From contig NZ_JALAGY010000095.1 of the NCBI RefSeq assembly GCF_022712195.1, positions 1 to 62,703 of the forward strand: 62,703 nucleotides of DNA. The letters are read 5' to 3'. This stretch comes from Corynebacterium sp. Lineage in GTDB: Bacteria; Actinomycetota; Actinomycetes; Mycobacteriales; Mycobacteriaceae. Both the position numbers and the translations under genes were made by a program. The notes under the pieces are model-generated. The model was given only the letters and a program-made list of their open reading frames with translations. It searched no databases and was not told the origin of the DNA. Of this stretch, positions 1 to 8,399 are shown piece after piece (the first letter of the stretch is position 1; every line of letters begins with the position of its first letter).

Positions 1-1
1 G

Positions 2-346
2 ATCTACTCGGTCACCGGACCGGGGCGCGACGCACTGGCCGACTGGTGGCGGGCCCCCGTCCTCCCCCCGCCCAACGACCGGGACGACCTGGTCATCAAG
101 GCCGCCATGGCCGCGTCCTCCGGCGGGACGCTGCCCGACGGGCTGGATTTCGGGGCGCTCCTCCACCACCAGCGGCTCGCTGTCCTCGAGGAACTGCGCA
201 CCCTCACCCGCAGGAAGTCGGACGTCCCCCCGTCCACCACCGCCGACCGCCTGCAACTGGAACGCCGGATCTTCGACCTCGAATCCCAGGTCCGGTGGCT
301 CGACCAGATCGAGACACTGCCGCCCACCGCCACAGAGGAGAACTGA
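2..346 (+). CDS. PadR-family transcriptional regulator (5' truncated)
   Basis: The frame is open from the first bases of the window, so the N-terminal part, including most of the winged helix, is missing. The visible part begins IYSVTGPGRDALADWW, the usual end of a PadR winged-helix domain. It continues through a helical C-terminal dimerisation region with the typical RDDLVIKAAMA segment and ends in a Leu/Arg-rich helix. PadR proteins are usually repressors of the adjacent transporter gene. The next gene is an ABC ATPase starting 3 nt after this stop, which fits a self-contained regulator-transporter operon. The family call is good; the ligand is unknown. Confidence 0.8.
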   Translation: MYSVTGPGRDALADWWRAPVLPPPNDRDDLVIKAAMAASSGGTLPDGLDFGALLHHQRLAVLEELRTLTRRKSDVPPSTTADRLQLERRIFDLESQVRWLDQIETLPPTATEEN

Positions 347-349
347 CCC

Positions 350-1096
350 ATGACACGCCCCAACGACACCTCTCCCCTTTCTCCCCGTCGCCTGTCCGGC
401 AACAAGGCCGAGGACGCCACGACGTCCGCCGCCGCCCTGCACCTCGACCGGGTCAGCCGCCTCCACAGCGACGGCCCGGCCACGGTCACCGCCCTCGACA
501 ACGTCACGCTGACCATCGAACCCGGGGAACTCGTCGCCGTGATGGGGCCGTCCGGCTCAGGGAAGTCCACACTGCTCAACGTCGCCGGAACCCTGGACAC
601 CGCCAGCGACGGCCGGGTCCTCGTCGCCGGGGTGGACGTCTCGCACCTGACCGCACAGGCGCGGGCGGAGGTGCGCCGCACCCACGTGGGCTACGTCTTC
701 CAGGACTACAACCTGATCCCCACCCTCACCGTGGCCGAGAACGTCTCACTGCCGATGGAACTCAACGGCACCAGGAGGAGAGAGGCACGAGACGCGGCCC
801 TCGCCGCCCTGGAGGAGATCGGCCTGGCGGACCTGGCCGACCGCTTCCCCTCCGAGGTCTCCGGCGGCCAGCAGCAGCGCGTGGCCGTCGCACGGGCGCT
901 GATCGGTGACCGGCACCTCTTCCTCGCCGACGAACCCACCGGAGCCCTCGACTCGGTGACCGCGGAGTCCGTGATGTCACTGCTGCGCGACCGGGTGGCC
1001 GACGGTGCGGCGGGACTGCTGGTCACCCACGAGCCCCGCTTCGCCGCGTGGGCGGACCGCACCGTGCACCTGCGCGACGGCCGGATCGTGGAGTGA
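350..1096 (+). CDS. ABC transporter ATP-binding protein (MacB/LolD type)
   Basis: This 248-residue protein has a full ABC ATPase domain. Walker A is GPSGSGKST near residue 67, the Q-loop region is VGYVFQDYNL, the signature is SGGQQQRVAVARAL, and Walker B is LFLADEPTGALDS followed by a switch His (LLVTHEP). The NPTL-type spacing and the SGGQQQR signature are typical of the MacB/LolD/FtsE class that partners FtsX-like permeases. The start has a GAGGAG ribosome-binding site about 10 nt upstream. Its TGA overlaps the ATG of the permease gene, so the two are translationally coupled. It probably powers export or extraction of a substrate sensed by the upstream PadR regulator; the substrate is unknown. 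Confidence 0.93.
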   Translation: MTRPNDTSPLSPRRLSGNKAEDATTSAAALHLDRVSRLHSDGPATVTALDNVTLTIEPGELVAVMGPSGSGKSTLLNVAGTLDTASDGRVLVAGVDVSHLTAQARAEVRRTHVGYVFQDYNLIPTLTVAENVSLPMELNGTRRREARDAALAALEEIGLADLADRFPSEVSGGQQQRVAVARALIGDRHLFLADEPTGALDSVTAESVMSLLRDRVADGAAGLLVTHEPRFAAWADRTVHLRDGRIVE

Positions 1097-3609
1097 TGAC
1101 AGTGAACGCCACGAACGCCTTCACCAGGTTCTCCGCCCGACTGCGCGTCGCCCTACGCCTCGCCCGGCGCGACCTTGCGGCGCACAAGGTGCGCACCGTC
1201 GTCGCGCTGCTGCTGTTCGCCCTGCCGGTGTCGCTGGCCGTCGGGTTCCTGTCGATGGTGGAGAGCTACGACCGGTCGGTCCTCAACTCGCCGGTCGAGG
1301 CGACCGGACAACTCTCGTTCCCACGTGAGGCCGGCGAACACGTCACCACCGGCACCGTCGAAGCGCAGTACAAGGACCTGTCCGCCGCCCTCGGTGACCT
1401 CGCGGACTCCCTCTCACCGGGCGTCCTGCAGACCTCCGAGTTCTCCCGGGGAGACCGCAGCGCCGACCTCAACGTGATCACCGTCGCGTCCTCCCCCGAC
1501 GGGTCCGGCCCGGCGGTCGAACCCGGGACAGTGTTCCTCAACGAGCAGGCCGCGTTCCTCATGGACGCCGACGACGGCGACACGGTGACCGTCGACGGCA
1601 CCCCGCTGACCGTGACCCTCGGTGCGGGCTACGAAGGCTCGGCCGTCAACACCGACGACGTACCCGTCACCGACAGGACGATGAAGCTGACGTGGTACAT
1701 GCCGGACGACCCGGCGGTGCACGACGAGATCTCGAACCTGGCGGCGGACCCCGGGCACCCGGCGCTCGGGGACGTCAGCCTCTACTCGCCCGGATCGACC
1801 GGCACGATGTCCATGGACGCCGGCGGGACGCTCGCCGTGCTCAGCACATTCGTCCTCGCCGTCCTGCTGATCTCGGCGGTGATCACACCGGTCTTCGCCG
1901 TCGCCGCCCGCCGGCAACGCCGTGCGATGGGGCTGATGAGCGCGACCGGTGCGGCACCCGGCGACCTGCGGCGGGTGATGCTCGCCGAAGGCGTCGTCGT
2001 GTCCGCCGCCGGCACGGCCCTGGGCCTCGTCCTCTCCACCGGGGTCGCTGCGCTGCTGAACAGGGTGACGCCCAGTGCGGAGAACCACTGGTCCTGGGCC
2101 GGCGCGGCCGCCGTCTCCGCTGTCGCACTGCTCTGCGGCGTGACGTCCGCCCTCCTCCCCGCGCTGAGAGCGGGGAAGGAGGACCCCGTCCAGGCACTCG
2201 CCGACGGCGGCAGCGTGCGGATGACAGGATTCCGCAGGCGCATGCTGCTCGGGCTGGTGTTCCTCGTCCCCGGCGTGCTCCTCGTGACGACGGCCGAGGA
2301 CGAACTGTTCACCCTCGGTGTCTCCCTGTGCGGCATAGGGGTGGTCCTCAGCAGCAGCCTCGTGGTGTGGCTGATGTCCCGGCTCGGGACCGTCCTGCCC
2401 ACACCGCTGCGGCTCGCCGTCCGCGACAGTCTGCGCAACCACCACCGGACGGTGCCGGCCGTGGCCGCCATCGCCGGGGTCACGTTCCTGGCGTCGGCGG
2501 CGCTGACGCTGCCGATCAACACCTCGTCCGCGACACGGTACGACGACAACGTGGCCGTGCTGACCAGCTTCCAGGGCGGTGAGGAGTCCTTCTACTCGGA
2601 CGAGATCGAGCAGACCGCCGAGCGGATGAACGCGAAGTCCCACCACACCGTCGCCGGCATCACGACCACGGTCCAGGACGGCGTGAACTACATGGTCACC
2701 CTGGACACCCCTCCAGAGGCGAGGGACTACGTCTACACCAGCGAACAGTCGGACATCCGCGTGACCGACGGCGGACTGTTCAGCGCATTCCGCGACGCCG
2801 ACGACCGGGACATCCACCGGGCCACCGAGGCCCTCGCAGACGGAAAGGCCGTGGTCACATCTCCGAAGATGCTCCATGACGGGGAACTGACCCTGGAGCT
2901 CCACGAGTACGACGCCTACTTCGGCTACGAACCGGACTACACGGGCGAGGAACCCGGCCCCGCCGACAAGACGCTGTCGGTGCCCGGCGTCGTCGTACCC
3001 GGCCTGGAGGGGACAGGCGCGGTCGACGGTGCCGCCGTCAGCCCCGACACCGCCACGGAACTCGGCCTGGACACCACGTACGTCGGCACCGCCTTCATCC
3101 TCGACTCCCCGGTGACCCAGCGTGAGGCGGCACTCACCACCATGGGCGTCTGGCCGGTGAACAGCCAGTTCGTCTCCGTCGACACCCCGGCGGTCAACGG
3201 GGAACGGGCGTTGATGTCCACGGTTCCCGTCGCCCTGAGCTGGATCCTCACCCTCGGCACGGTCCTGCTCGTGGTCGTGCTCGCCGCGACGGAGTCGCGC
3301 AGGGACATGGCCACCATCGCCGCCGTCGGTGCGCCGCCCGGACTCCTCAGACGGTTCTCCGCGGCGCAGGCCGTGTTCATCGCGCTGCCGGGGACACTCA
3401 TCGGCGTCGTGACCGGGGCACTGCCCAAGATCTGCCGGACTGTGCGTGAACTCCACGAACAGTTCGTGTTCTACACCGGGTTCCTCACCTCCTCCCAGTG
3501 GATCGCCCTGGGGTTGACGGCCGTGGTCGGCCCGGTCCTCGCCTGGGCCGCCGGGTCCGTCATCGGGGCGGTCACCTCCCGGGACCGGACCCCGGTCCGG
3601 AGACGGTGA
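1096..3609 (+). CDS. ABC transporter permease, FtsX-like
   Basis: The start chosen is the ATG in TGATGA, overlapping the ATPase stop; this gives 837 residues. The protein has an N-terminal membrane segment (VVALLLFALPVSLAVGFL), a large extracytoplasmic domain, and FtsX-type four-helix units. One unit contains ARRQRRAMGLMSATGA (about residues 277-292). The C-terminal unit contains ATESRRDMATIAAVGAPPG, the classic FtsX coupling region facing the ATPase. A second large soluble domain lies between the units. This duplicated-FtsX layout is normal for Gram-positive antimicrobial peptide or lipid exporters. A hairpin that could act as terminator follows. Confidence 0.9.
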   Translation: MTVNATNAFTRFSARLRVALRLARRDLAAHKVRTVVALLLFALPVSLAVGFLSMVESYDRSVLNSPVEATGQLSFPREAGEHVTTGTVEAQYKDLSAALGDLADSLSPGVLQTSEFSRGDRSADLNVITVASSPDGSGPAVEPGTVFLNEQAAFLMDADDGDTVTVDGTPLTVTLGAGYEGSAVNTDDVPVTDRTMKLTWYMPDDPAVHDEISNLAADPGHPALGDVSLYSPGSTGTMSMDAGGTLAVLSTFVLAVLLISAVITPVFAVAARRQRRAMGLMSATGAAPGDLRRVMLAEGVVVSAAGTALGLVLSTGVAALLNRVTPSAENHWSWAGAAAVSAVALLCGVTSALLPALRAGKEDPVQALADGGSVRMTGFRRRMLLGLVFLVPGVLLVTTAEDELFTLGVSLCGIGVVLSSSLVVWLMSRLGTVLPTPLRLAVRDSLRNHHRTVPAVAAIAGVTFLASAALTLPINTSSATRYDDNVAVLTSFQGGEESFYSDEIEQTAERMNAKSHHTVAGITTTVQDGVNYMVTLDTPPEARDYVYTSEQSDIRVTDGGLFSAFRDADDRDIHRATEALADGKAVVTSPKMLHDGELTLELHEYDAYFGYEPDYTGEEPGPADKTLSVPGVVVPGLEGTGAVDGAAVSPDTATELGLDTTYVGTAFILDSPVTQREAALTTMGVWPVNSQFVSVDTPAVNGERALMSTVPVALSWILTLGTVLLVVVLAATESRRDMATIAAVGAPPGLLRRFSAAQAVFIALPGTLIGVVTGALPKICRTVRELHEQFVFYTGFLTSSQWIALGLTAVVGPVLAWAAGSVIGAVTSRDRTPVRRR

Positions 3610-3646
3610 CGCACCTTCACTGTGCTGACCCCACGCCTGTGCCGCG

Positions 3647-3682
3647 CCTGTGTCGGTTCGGACCCCCTCCGACCGACACAGG
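3647..3682 (+). terminator. Possible terminator hairpin after the ABC operon
   Basis: Inverted repeat CCTGTGTCGGT...ACCGACACAGG with a further pairing TCGGA/TCCGA inside and a short C-rich loop. No clear T-tract follows, so this is a structural candidate only. Confidence 0.45.
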
Positions 3683-3725
3683 TGCAGGGTCACGGCGCGG
3701 GTGCCGGTTGAGGCACAGTAGAGGA

Positions 3726-4565
3726 ATGCGACCACCACGCCCGCCGCTCGTCGGCCGACTGCTCGACCGGCTCCCCCAGCCGGCCACCCCCTGGGAAGAC
3801 ACCGCCGTCCCCGCCGAAGCCACCGGCACACGCCCGGTCGTCCTGGTGCACGGCACCGCGGGCAGCCGCGACAACTTCGAGAGGATCGTCCCGCTGCTCC
3901 GCGCCACCGGGCGTCCGGTCCTGTCCGTCTCCTACGGGCACCGTGGCACCCGGGAGCTGCGGGACTCCCTGGACGAGGTCGTCGACCAACTCACCCGCAT
4001 CACCGGCCGTGCCGGTGCTGTCGACCTGGTGGGGCACTCACAGGGCGGACTCCTCGCCCTCGCCGCCACCGGCGTGGTGCAGGGACGGACGGGCGGCCGG
4101 CCCGTCGGTCACGTCGTCGGTCTCGCCGCGGACTTCCGCGGGGTGGGACGCCCCTGGTTCCGTCCCCCGGAGTCCCGGCTCCTCCACCGCCTCGACCGGG
4201 CGCTGCTGCCGGCACTGGCCGACCAACTCGCCGGCTCACCGGCGTTGGCAGAGGTCCTCCCCCACACGCTGCGGACCGACGTGCCGGTCACCCAGATCAT
4301 CACCCGTGGCGACCGGATCGTCCCGGCGGCACGTGCCCGCGCGCTGGCCGCGCCGGACCCGCTGACCGGGCTTCCCGCCCACCCCGGGCCGGTGCGGGTC
4401 GTCACCGTCCAGGAAGAACGTCCGGACGCGCGCATCGGCCACGCGATGCTCCCCTACCACCGCATCGTCGGGGAACTGGTCGCCGAGGCGTTGACGACGG
4501 CGCCGGAGGTCACCGCCCCCAGGAGTCCCGGCCACCCGACTCCGTGCCGTCGGTGCCGTCGGTGA
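3726..4565 (+). CDS. Alpha/beta hydrolase, lipase/esterase type
   Basis: This 279-residue protein shows the alpha/beta hydrolase fold. An oxyanion region VVLVHGTAGSRDNF comes first, then the nucleophile elbow VGHSQGG (Ser about residue 106). A late Asp lies in ITRGDRIVP and a catalytic His in RIGHAMLPYHR. This arrangement resembles bacterial triacylglycerol lipases of the EstA/LipA class. No signal peptide is evident, although an upstream in-frame extension is possible; AGAGGA just before this ATG supports the start used. Its last 56 bases overlap the 3' end of the convergent sensor-kinase gene. The substrate is not predictable. Confidence 0.85.
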   Translation: MRPPRPPLVGRLLDRLPQPATPWEDTAVPAEATGTRPVVLVHGTAGSRDNFERIVPLLRATGRPVLSVSYGHRGTRELRDSLDEVVDQLTRITGRAGAVDLVGHSQGGLLALAATGVVQGRTGGRPVGHVVGLAADFRGVGRPWFRPPESRLLHRLDRALLPALADQLAGSPALAEVLPHTLRTDVPVTQIITRGDRIVPAARARALAAPDPLTGLPAHPGPVRVVTVQEERPDARIGHAMLPYHRIVGELVAEALTTAPEVTAPRSPGHPTPCRRCRR

Positions 4566-6162
4566 CGTCAGTGCCGTCGGCGTCCTCACCGGCGTCGGCG
4601 GCACCGGAGACGTCAGAGCCGTCGGCGGTGTCGGGTACGTCGGCGTCGGCTGTGTCGTCGGTCTCGTCCGACAGGAGGTCCTCGTCGTCACGCCACACGG
4701 GCAGCAGGATCCGGAACGTCGTCCCCTTCCCCGGTTCGCTGTCCACGGTGATGGTGCCGTTGTGCCGCTCGATCAGCCGCTTGACGATGGACAGTCCCAA
4801 CCCGGAACCACCGGACAACCGTGACCTGGACACGTCCGCCCGGTAGAACCGTTCGAAGAGGTGCGGGACGTCCTCGGCGGAGATGCCGTCACCGTCGTCG
4901 ATGACCTCCACGGCGACACTGTCGTCGTCCGGACGGCTCAGCCGGACGGTGACCGAGGCCTCCTCCCCCGCGTGGCGCATCGCGTTGGTCACCAGGTTGC
5001 CCACGACCTGGTGCAGACGGGCACTGTCGCCGACAGTGACCGGCACCGAACGGGCCTCGTTGCGCACGCTCACCGACCTCCCCGGGAAACCGACGCGGGC
5101 GTTCTCCGCGGCGGAGAGGCAGATCTCCAGCATGTCCACCGGGTCCTGCCGCATCGGACGGCCCTCGTCCATGCGGACCAGGGTGAGCAGGTCCTCCACC
5201 AGCAGGCTCATCCGTCCCGCCTCCGCGGAGATCCTGTCGATGACCATGTCCGGGTTGTCGGTGGCCCCGGAACGGTACAGGTCGGCGTAGCCGCGGACAC
5301 TCGTCAGCGGTGTCCGCAGCTCATGGGAGGCGTCCCCGATGAACCGGCGCATCGACGCCTCCGCCTCCCTGGCCTGCCGCTCCGAGTCGTTCACGGCGAT
5401 GAACGCCCCCTGGATCTGGGCGAGCATCCGGTTCAGGGCCACGGAGAGCCGGCCGACCTCCGTCTTCGGCGACCAGTTGGGCACACGCTGGTCGAGGTGG
5501 CCGCGGGCGATCCGTCCGGCGGTCTGCTCCACCTGGTAGAGGGGCTGCAACGCCCGACGGACCAGGAACAGGCTGGCGGCGGTGACCGAGGCGAGGATGA
5601 GCAGGCTGATGATGATGAGCATCGTCGTCATCCCGCTCATGATCTTCGACTCCCCGTCCATCGGCAGGGCGAAGACGGTCACCCCGCCGTCGTCGTTGGC
5701 CACGGCGGCGGCACGCCAGGGCGCGGCGGACGCCGAGTTCGCCGCGGCGGGGACGGTCACCGGACTCGTCGGCTCGGTGATCGAGGAGACGTCCGGCAGG
5801 GAGTCGTTGACGCTGTTGGGGCCGGTGGTCTGGCAGGCGTCACCGGGCAACCCCCAGTACATCTTCGACGGGGGTCTCAGCATGCGCAGCTGGTCGTGGG
5901 ACTGGTAGGTGTCCCGGCACGGCGACTCGGTGATGCTCGCGGCCCACGTCGCACTGTCCTGGAGCTGCTCGTCGACCCGTTCTGTGAGGAAGCGCTGCAT
6001 CATGCCCGTCACCACCGTGCCGGACACCGTCAGCCCCAGTGCCGTGAGCACCGCGATGACGAGCACCAGGGAGACCCGGAGCGGGTAGTGGGACAGAAAG
6101 ACCCCCGGGTACTGCCGGCTGGCCCGCCGGGCGCCGGCCGTGATCCTGCCCGAACCCGCCAT
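4510..6162 (-). CDS. phoR: Sensor histidine kinase, PhoR-type
   Basis: A 550-residue membrane kinase. It has an N-terminal transmembrane helix (LVLVIAVLTALGLTVSG), an extracellular sensor domain of about 120 residues, and a second helix (MLIIISLLILASVTAASLFLV). A HAMP domain and HisKA follow, with RRFIGDASHELRTPL (phospho-His), then a HATPase_c domain with NAMRHA, DDGDGIS and GGSGLGLSIVKRL. It resembles M. tuberculosis PhoR (recalled), including the basic start and TEVGRLSVALNRMLAQIQ. In C. glutamicum the orthologous kinase is called PhoS. An acidic Asp/Thr/Gly tail of about 50 residues is built from short DNA repeats and lies in the overlap with the convergent hydrolase gene. It starts within the TGA of the regulator gene. 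Confidence 0.93.
   Translation of the reverse strand: MAGSGRITAGARRASRQYPGVFLSHYPLRVSLVLVIAVLTALGLTVSGTVVTGMMQRFLTERVDEQLQDSATWAASITESPCRDTYQSHDQLRMLRPPSKMYWGLPGDACQTTGPNSVNDSLPDVSSITEPTSPVTVPAAANSASAAPWRAAAVANDDGGVTVFALPMDGESKIMSGMTTMLIIISLLILASVTAASLFLVRRALQPLYQVEQTAGRIARGHLDQRVPNWSPKTEVGRLSVALNRMLAQIQGAFIAVNDSERQAREAEASMRRFIGDASHELRTPLTSVRGYADLYRSGATDNPDMVIDRISAEAGRMSLLVEDLLTLVRMDEGRPMRQDPVDMLEICLSAAENARVGFPGRSVSVRNEARSVPVTVGDSARLHQVVGNLVTNAMRHAGEEASVTVRLSRPDDDSVAVEVIDDGDGISAEDVPHLFERFYRADVSRSRLSGGSGLGLSIVKRLIERHNGTITVDSEPGKGTTFRILLPVWRDDEDLLSDETDDTADADVPDTADGSDVSGAADAGEDADGTDVTDGTDGTESGGRDSWGR
4543..4590. repeat. Short 9-bp tandem repeats in the kinase tail
   Basis: Imperfect units of the CGTCGGTGC type lie in frame with the kinase gene and encode its Asp-Gly-Thr tail. 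The same motif recurs in the dihydroxyacetone kinase gene. Confidence 0.6.
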
Positions 6163-6917
6163 CAGCTACGCGGCAGTCTCAGGACGTAGCCCACGCCGCG
6201 CACGGTGTGGATCAGCCGCGGATCCTGCGTGTCGATCTTGCGGCGCAGGTAGGAGACGTAGGACTCGACGACGTTGCCGTCGCCGCCGAAGTCGTACTCC
6301 CACACCGCGTCGAGGATCCTCGACTTCGGCACGACGACCTCGGAGTTGACCAGCAGGTAGCGCAGCAGCTTGAACTCGGTCGGCGACAGGTCCACGACCT
6401 TGCCGGCCTTGGTGACCTCGTGCATGTCGTCGTTGAGGGTGATGTCGGCGTAGGTGATCAGCGAGGAGTCGTCGTCCTCCGCCGGCTGGACGCGGCGCAG
6501 GATCACCCGCAGGCGGGTGATCACCTCCTCCAGGGCGAACGGCTTGGTGACGTAGTCGTCCGCACCGATCGTCAGTCCGTGGATCCGGTCGTCCACCCCG
6601 TCCTTCGCGGTGAGGAAGAGCACCGGAGCCTCGTGCCCGTCCTCGCGGAGCTTGTTGAGCAGGGTGAACCCGTCCATCCCCGGCATCATCACGTCGAGGA
6701 TGAACGCGTCCGGGCGGAAGGTCTTGGCGATCTCGCGGGCGGTGGCACCGTCCGCGGCGGTCCTGACCTCGAAATCCTGGAACTCCAGACGCGCCTTGAT
6801 CAGGTCGGCGATGTTGGCCTCGTCGTCGACGACGAGGACCTTCACCGGCTGGGCGCCGTGTGCACTGTGCGCACCGTGGCCGGAGTTGCTGGAATTGTTC
6901 GACAGAGGCACGTTCAT
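6162..6917 (-). CDS. phoP: Response regulator, PhoP/OmpR family
   Basis: A 251-residue regulator with a receiver domain (VLVVDDEANIADLI, phospho-Asp in FILDVMMPGMDG, conserved Lys in DDYVTKPF). Its OmpR winged helix contains LSPTEFKLLRYLLVNSEVV and ends VVESYVSYLRRKID...LIHTVRGVGYVLR. The match in wording and length to M. tuberculosis PhoP is strong (recalled). The C. glutamicum orthologue is named PhoR and controls the phosphate-starvation response, so the two naming schemes conflict. A low-complexity Ser/Asn/His-rich N-terminus precedes the receiver. The start is supported by GGGAGA just upstream. The L,D-transpeptidase gene is divergent and could be a target. Confidence 0.94.
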   Translation of the reverse strand: MNVPLSNNSSNSGHGAHSAHGAQPVKVLVVDDEANIADLIKARLEFQDFEVRTAADGATAREIAKTFRPDAFILDVMMPGMDGFTLLNKLREDGHEAPVLFLTAKDGVDDRIHGLTIGADDYVTKPFALEEVITRLRVILRRVQPAEDDDSSLITYADITLNDDMHEVTKAGKVVDLSPTEFKLLRYLLVNSEVVVPKSRILDAVWEYDFGGDGNVVESYVSYLRRKIDTQDPRLIHTVRGVGYVLRLPRS

Positions 6918-7064
6918 ATCTCCCTAGTCTGCTCCGGGGAACCGGGTTTTTCATGCTGGGCACATCCAGAGTACCTGTGACTTCCGTGGGCATCCGGTGG
7001 CCGTGCGTGGAGCGCACCGGCATACACGCCGGGGTAAAAGTCGCCAGACAACGTTGCCGGGGGA

Positions 7065-7070
7065 TAGGAT
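7065..7070 (+). promoter_or_regulatory. -10 element of a leaderless L,D-transpeptidase gene
   Basis: TAGGAT ends exactly 7 nt before the GTG at 7078, so transcription would start at the initiation codon. Confidence 0.6.
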
Positions 7071-7077
7071 AGCCCGT

Positions 7078-7866
7078 GTGAACATTCGGACAACACCTGC
7101 ACACCACAGCGGCCACACCCGCACCATCCGTCGTCGTGCGGCCGCCCTCGGCATCGCCGCCCTGACCGCCGTCGGTCTCGCCGGCGCCGGCATCGGCACG
7201 GCCGCCGCCGCCCCGAGCGCCCCTTCCCTGCCCGCCGTCGGCGACATCAGTCTGCCCGGGCCCGACGAGATCGACGAGATGGTCCGCGACGGCGTCCTCG
7301 ACGCCCACGACGCCGCCCTGCTGCAGGCCGGCAAGGTCCCCGAGCAGTTCCGTGACGCCTACGAGCAGGGCGTCCGCGACCTGGCGGACCTCGTCGCCCC
7401 CGGTGCGGTCCAGGAGCGTCAGGACGCCCGCGACGCCTCCGCGCGCGCCGCCGCTGCCGCCCGCGCCGAGCGTGAGGCCCGCGCGGCCGCCGCCCAGCGC
7501 CAGGCCAGCACCACCAACACCCCCTGCCCCGCCTCCGCCCGTGTCTGCGTGGACATCGACGGCAAGCGCACCTGGCTGCAGCGTGGCGGCGAGACCTCCT
7601 ACGGTCCGGTCAGCATGTCCCCGGGCAAGCCCGGCCAGGACACCCCGCGCGGCAACTTCTCCGTGCAGTACAAGGTGAAGGACGAGATCAGCCGCGAGTT
7701 CAACAACGCGCCGATGCCCTACGCCGTCTACTTCACCAACAACGGCCACGCCTTCCACCAGGGCACCCTGGACACCCAGTCCGCCGGCTGTGTGCGACTG
7801 AACAACCAGGACGCGGTCACCTACTTCAACGCCCTCAACCCGGGCGACCAGGTGTTCATCTACTGA
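7078..7866 (+). CDS. Secreted L,D-transpeptidase (YkuD domain)
   Basis: A 262-residue exported protein with a signal peptide (basic start, then AAALGIAALTAVGLAGAG and an AAA-type cleavage region). An Ala/Arg-rich coiled-coil linker of about 60 residues follows, then a YkuD domain. The active-site block reads HQGTLDTQSAGCVRL, with the catalytic Cys about 25 residues from the end; substrate-side motifs PGKPGQDTPRGNF are also typical. Such enzymes make 3-3 peptidoglycan cross-links or attach proteins to the wall. The GTG start is chosen because a -10 hexamer lies 7 nt upstream. Its TGA overlaps the ATG of the following acetyltransferase. Confidence 0.9.
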   Translation: MNIRTTPAHHSGHTRTIRRRAAALGIAALTAVGLAGAGIGTAAAAPSAPSLPAVGDISLPGPDEIDEMVRDGVLDAHDAALLQAGKVPEQFRDAYEQGVRDLADLVAPGAVQERQDARDASARAAAAARAEREARAAAAQRQASTTNTPCPASARVCVDIDGKRTWLQRGGETSYGPVSMSPGKPGQDTPRGNFSVQYKVKDEISREFNNAPMPYAVYFTNNGHAFHQGTLDTQSAGCVRLNNQDAVTYFNALNPGDQVFIY

Positions 7867-8399
7867 TGACCGGCTCCCCGGGACCGACGGCCGCCCTGCG
7901 TCACCGGCCCGCCGTCGAGGGCGACCGGGAGTTCCTCCGGGCCCTCTACATCCTCACCGACCAGTGGGGCGACGAGGACCGGCCCGTCAGCGACGGCATC
8001 GGGGAGGAACTCGAGGCATACGTGGACCGGTGGACCCCGGAGCAGCCCGGGGTCATCCTCGAGGACGTCGGCTCCGGCACCCCGACTCCGGTCGGCGGGG
8101 CCTGGCTCCGCACGTTCACGGCCGATGACCCGGGCGCAGGGTTCGTCGCCGACGACATCCCCGAGGTCGCGATCGCGATCCGTCCGGGGTACTCCGGCCA
8201 CGGGCGTGGCACCGCCCTGATGTCAGAGATGCTCGCGACGGCCCGGGCCGCGGGCTTCCCCGCGGTGTCCCTCGCCGTGGACATCGGCAACGACCGGGCG
8301 CGCCACGTGTACTCCAAGCTGGGGTTCGTGGACAGCCCCGTCAACGGCGGCCTGGACCCCAGCGGCCAGTGCCACGTGATGGTGCACTACCTCGACTGA
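7866..8399 (+). CDS. GNAT-family N-acetyltransferase
   Basis: A 177-residue protein with the GNAT fold. The acetyl-CoA loop is IRPGYSGHGRGTALMSEMLATARAAG, and motif B contains LAVDIGNDRARHVYSKLGFVD. The start overlaps the stop of the L,D-transpeptidase gene (TGATG), so the two are co-transcribed and coupled. Its last 13 bases overlap the convergent crtI gene. The acceptor is unknown; the pairing with a cell-wall enzyme is suggestive only. Confidence 0.85.
   Translation: MTGSPGPTAALRHRPAVEGDREFLRALYILTDQWGDEDRPVSDGIGEELEAYVDRWTPEQPGVILEDVGSGTPTPVGGAWLRTFTADDPGAGFVADDIPEVAIAIRPGYSGHGRGTALMSEMLATARAAGFPAVSLAVDIGNDRARHVYSKLGFVDSPVNGGLDPSGQCHVMVHYLD

Noticed and set aside
1414..3831. 805-codon minus-strand frame opposite the ABC permease
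   Set aside because: High-G+C shadow frame; His/Arg/Gly-rich with no domain, while the opposite strand encodes a clear FtsX permease.
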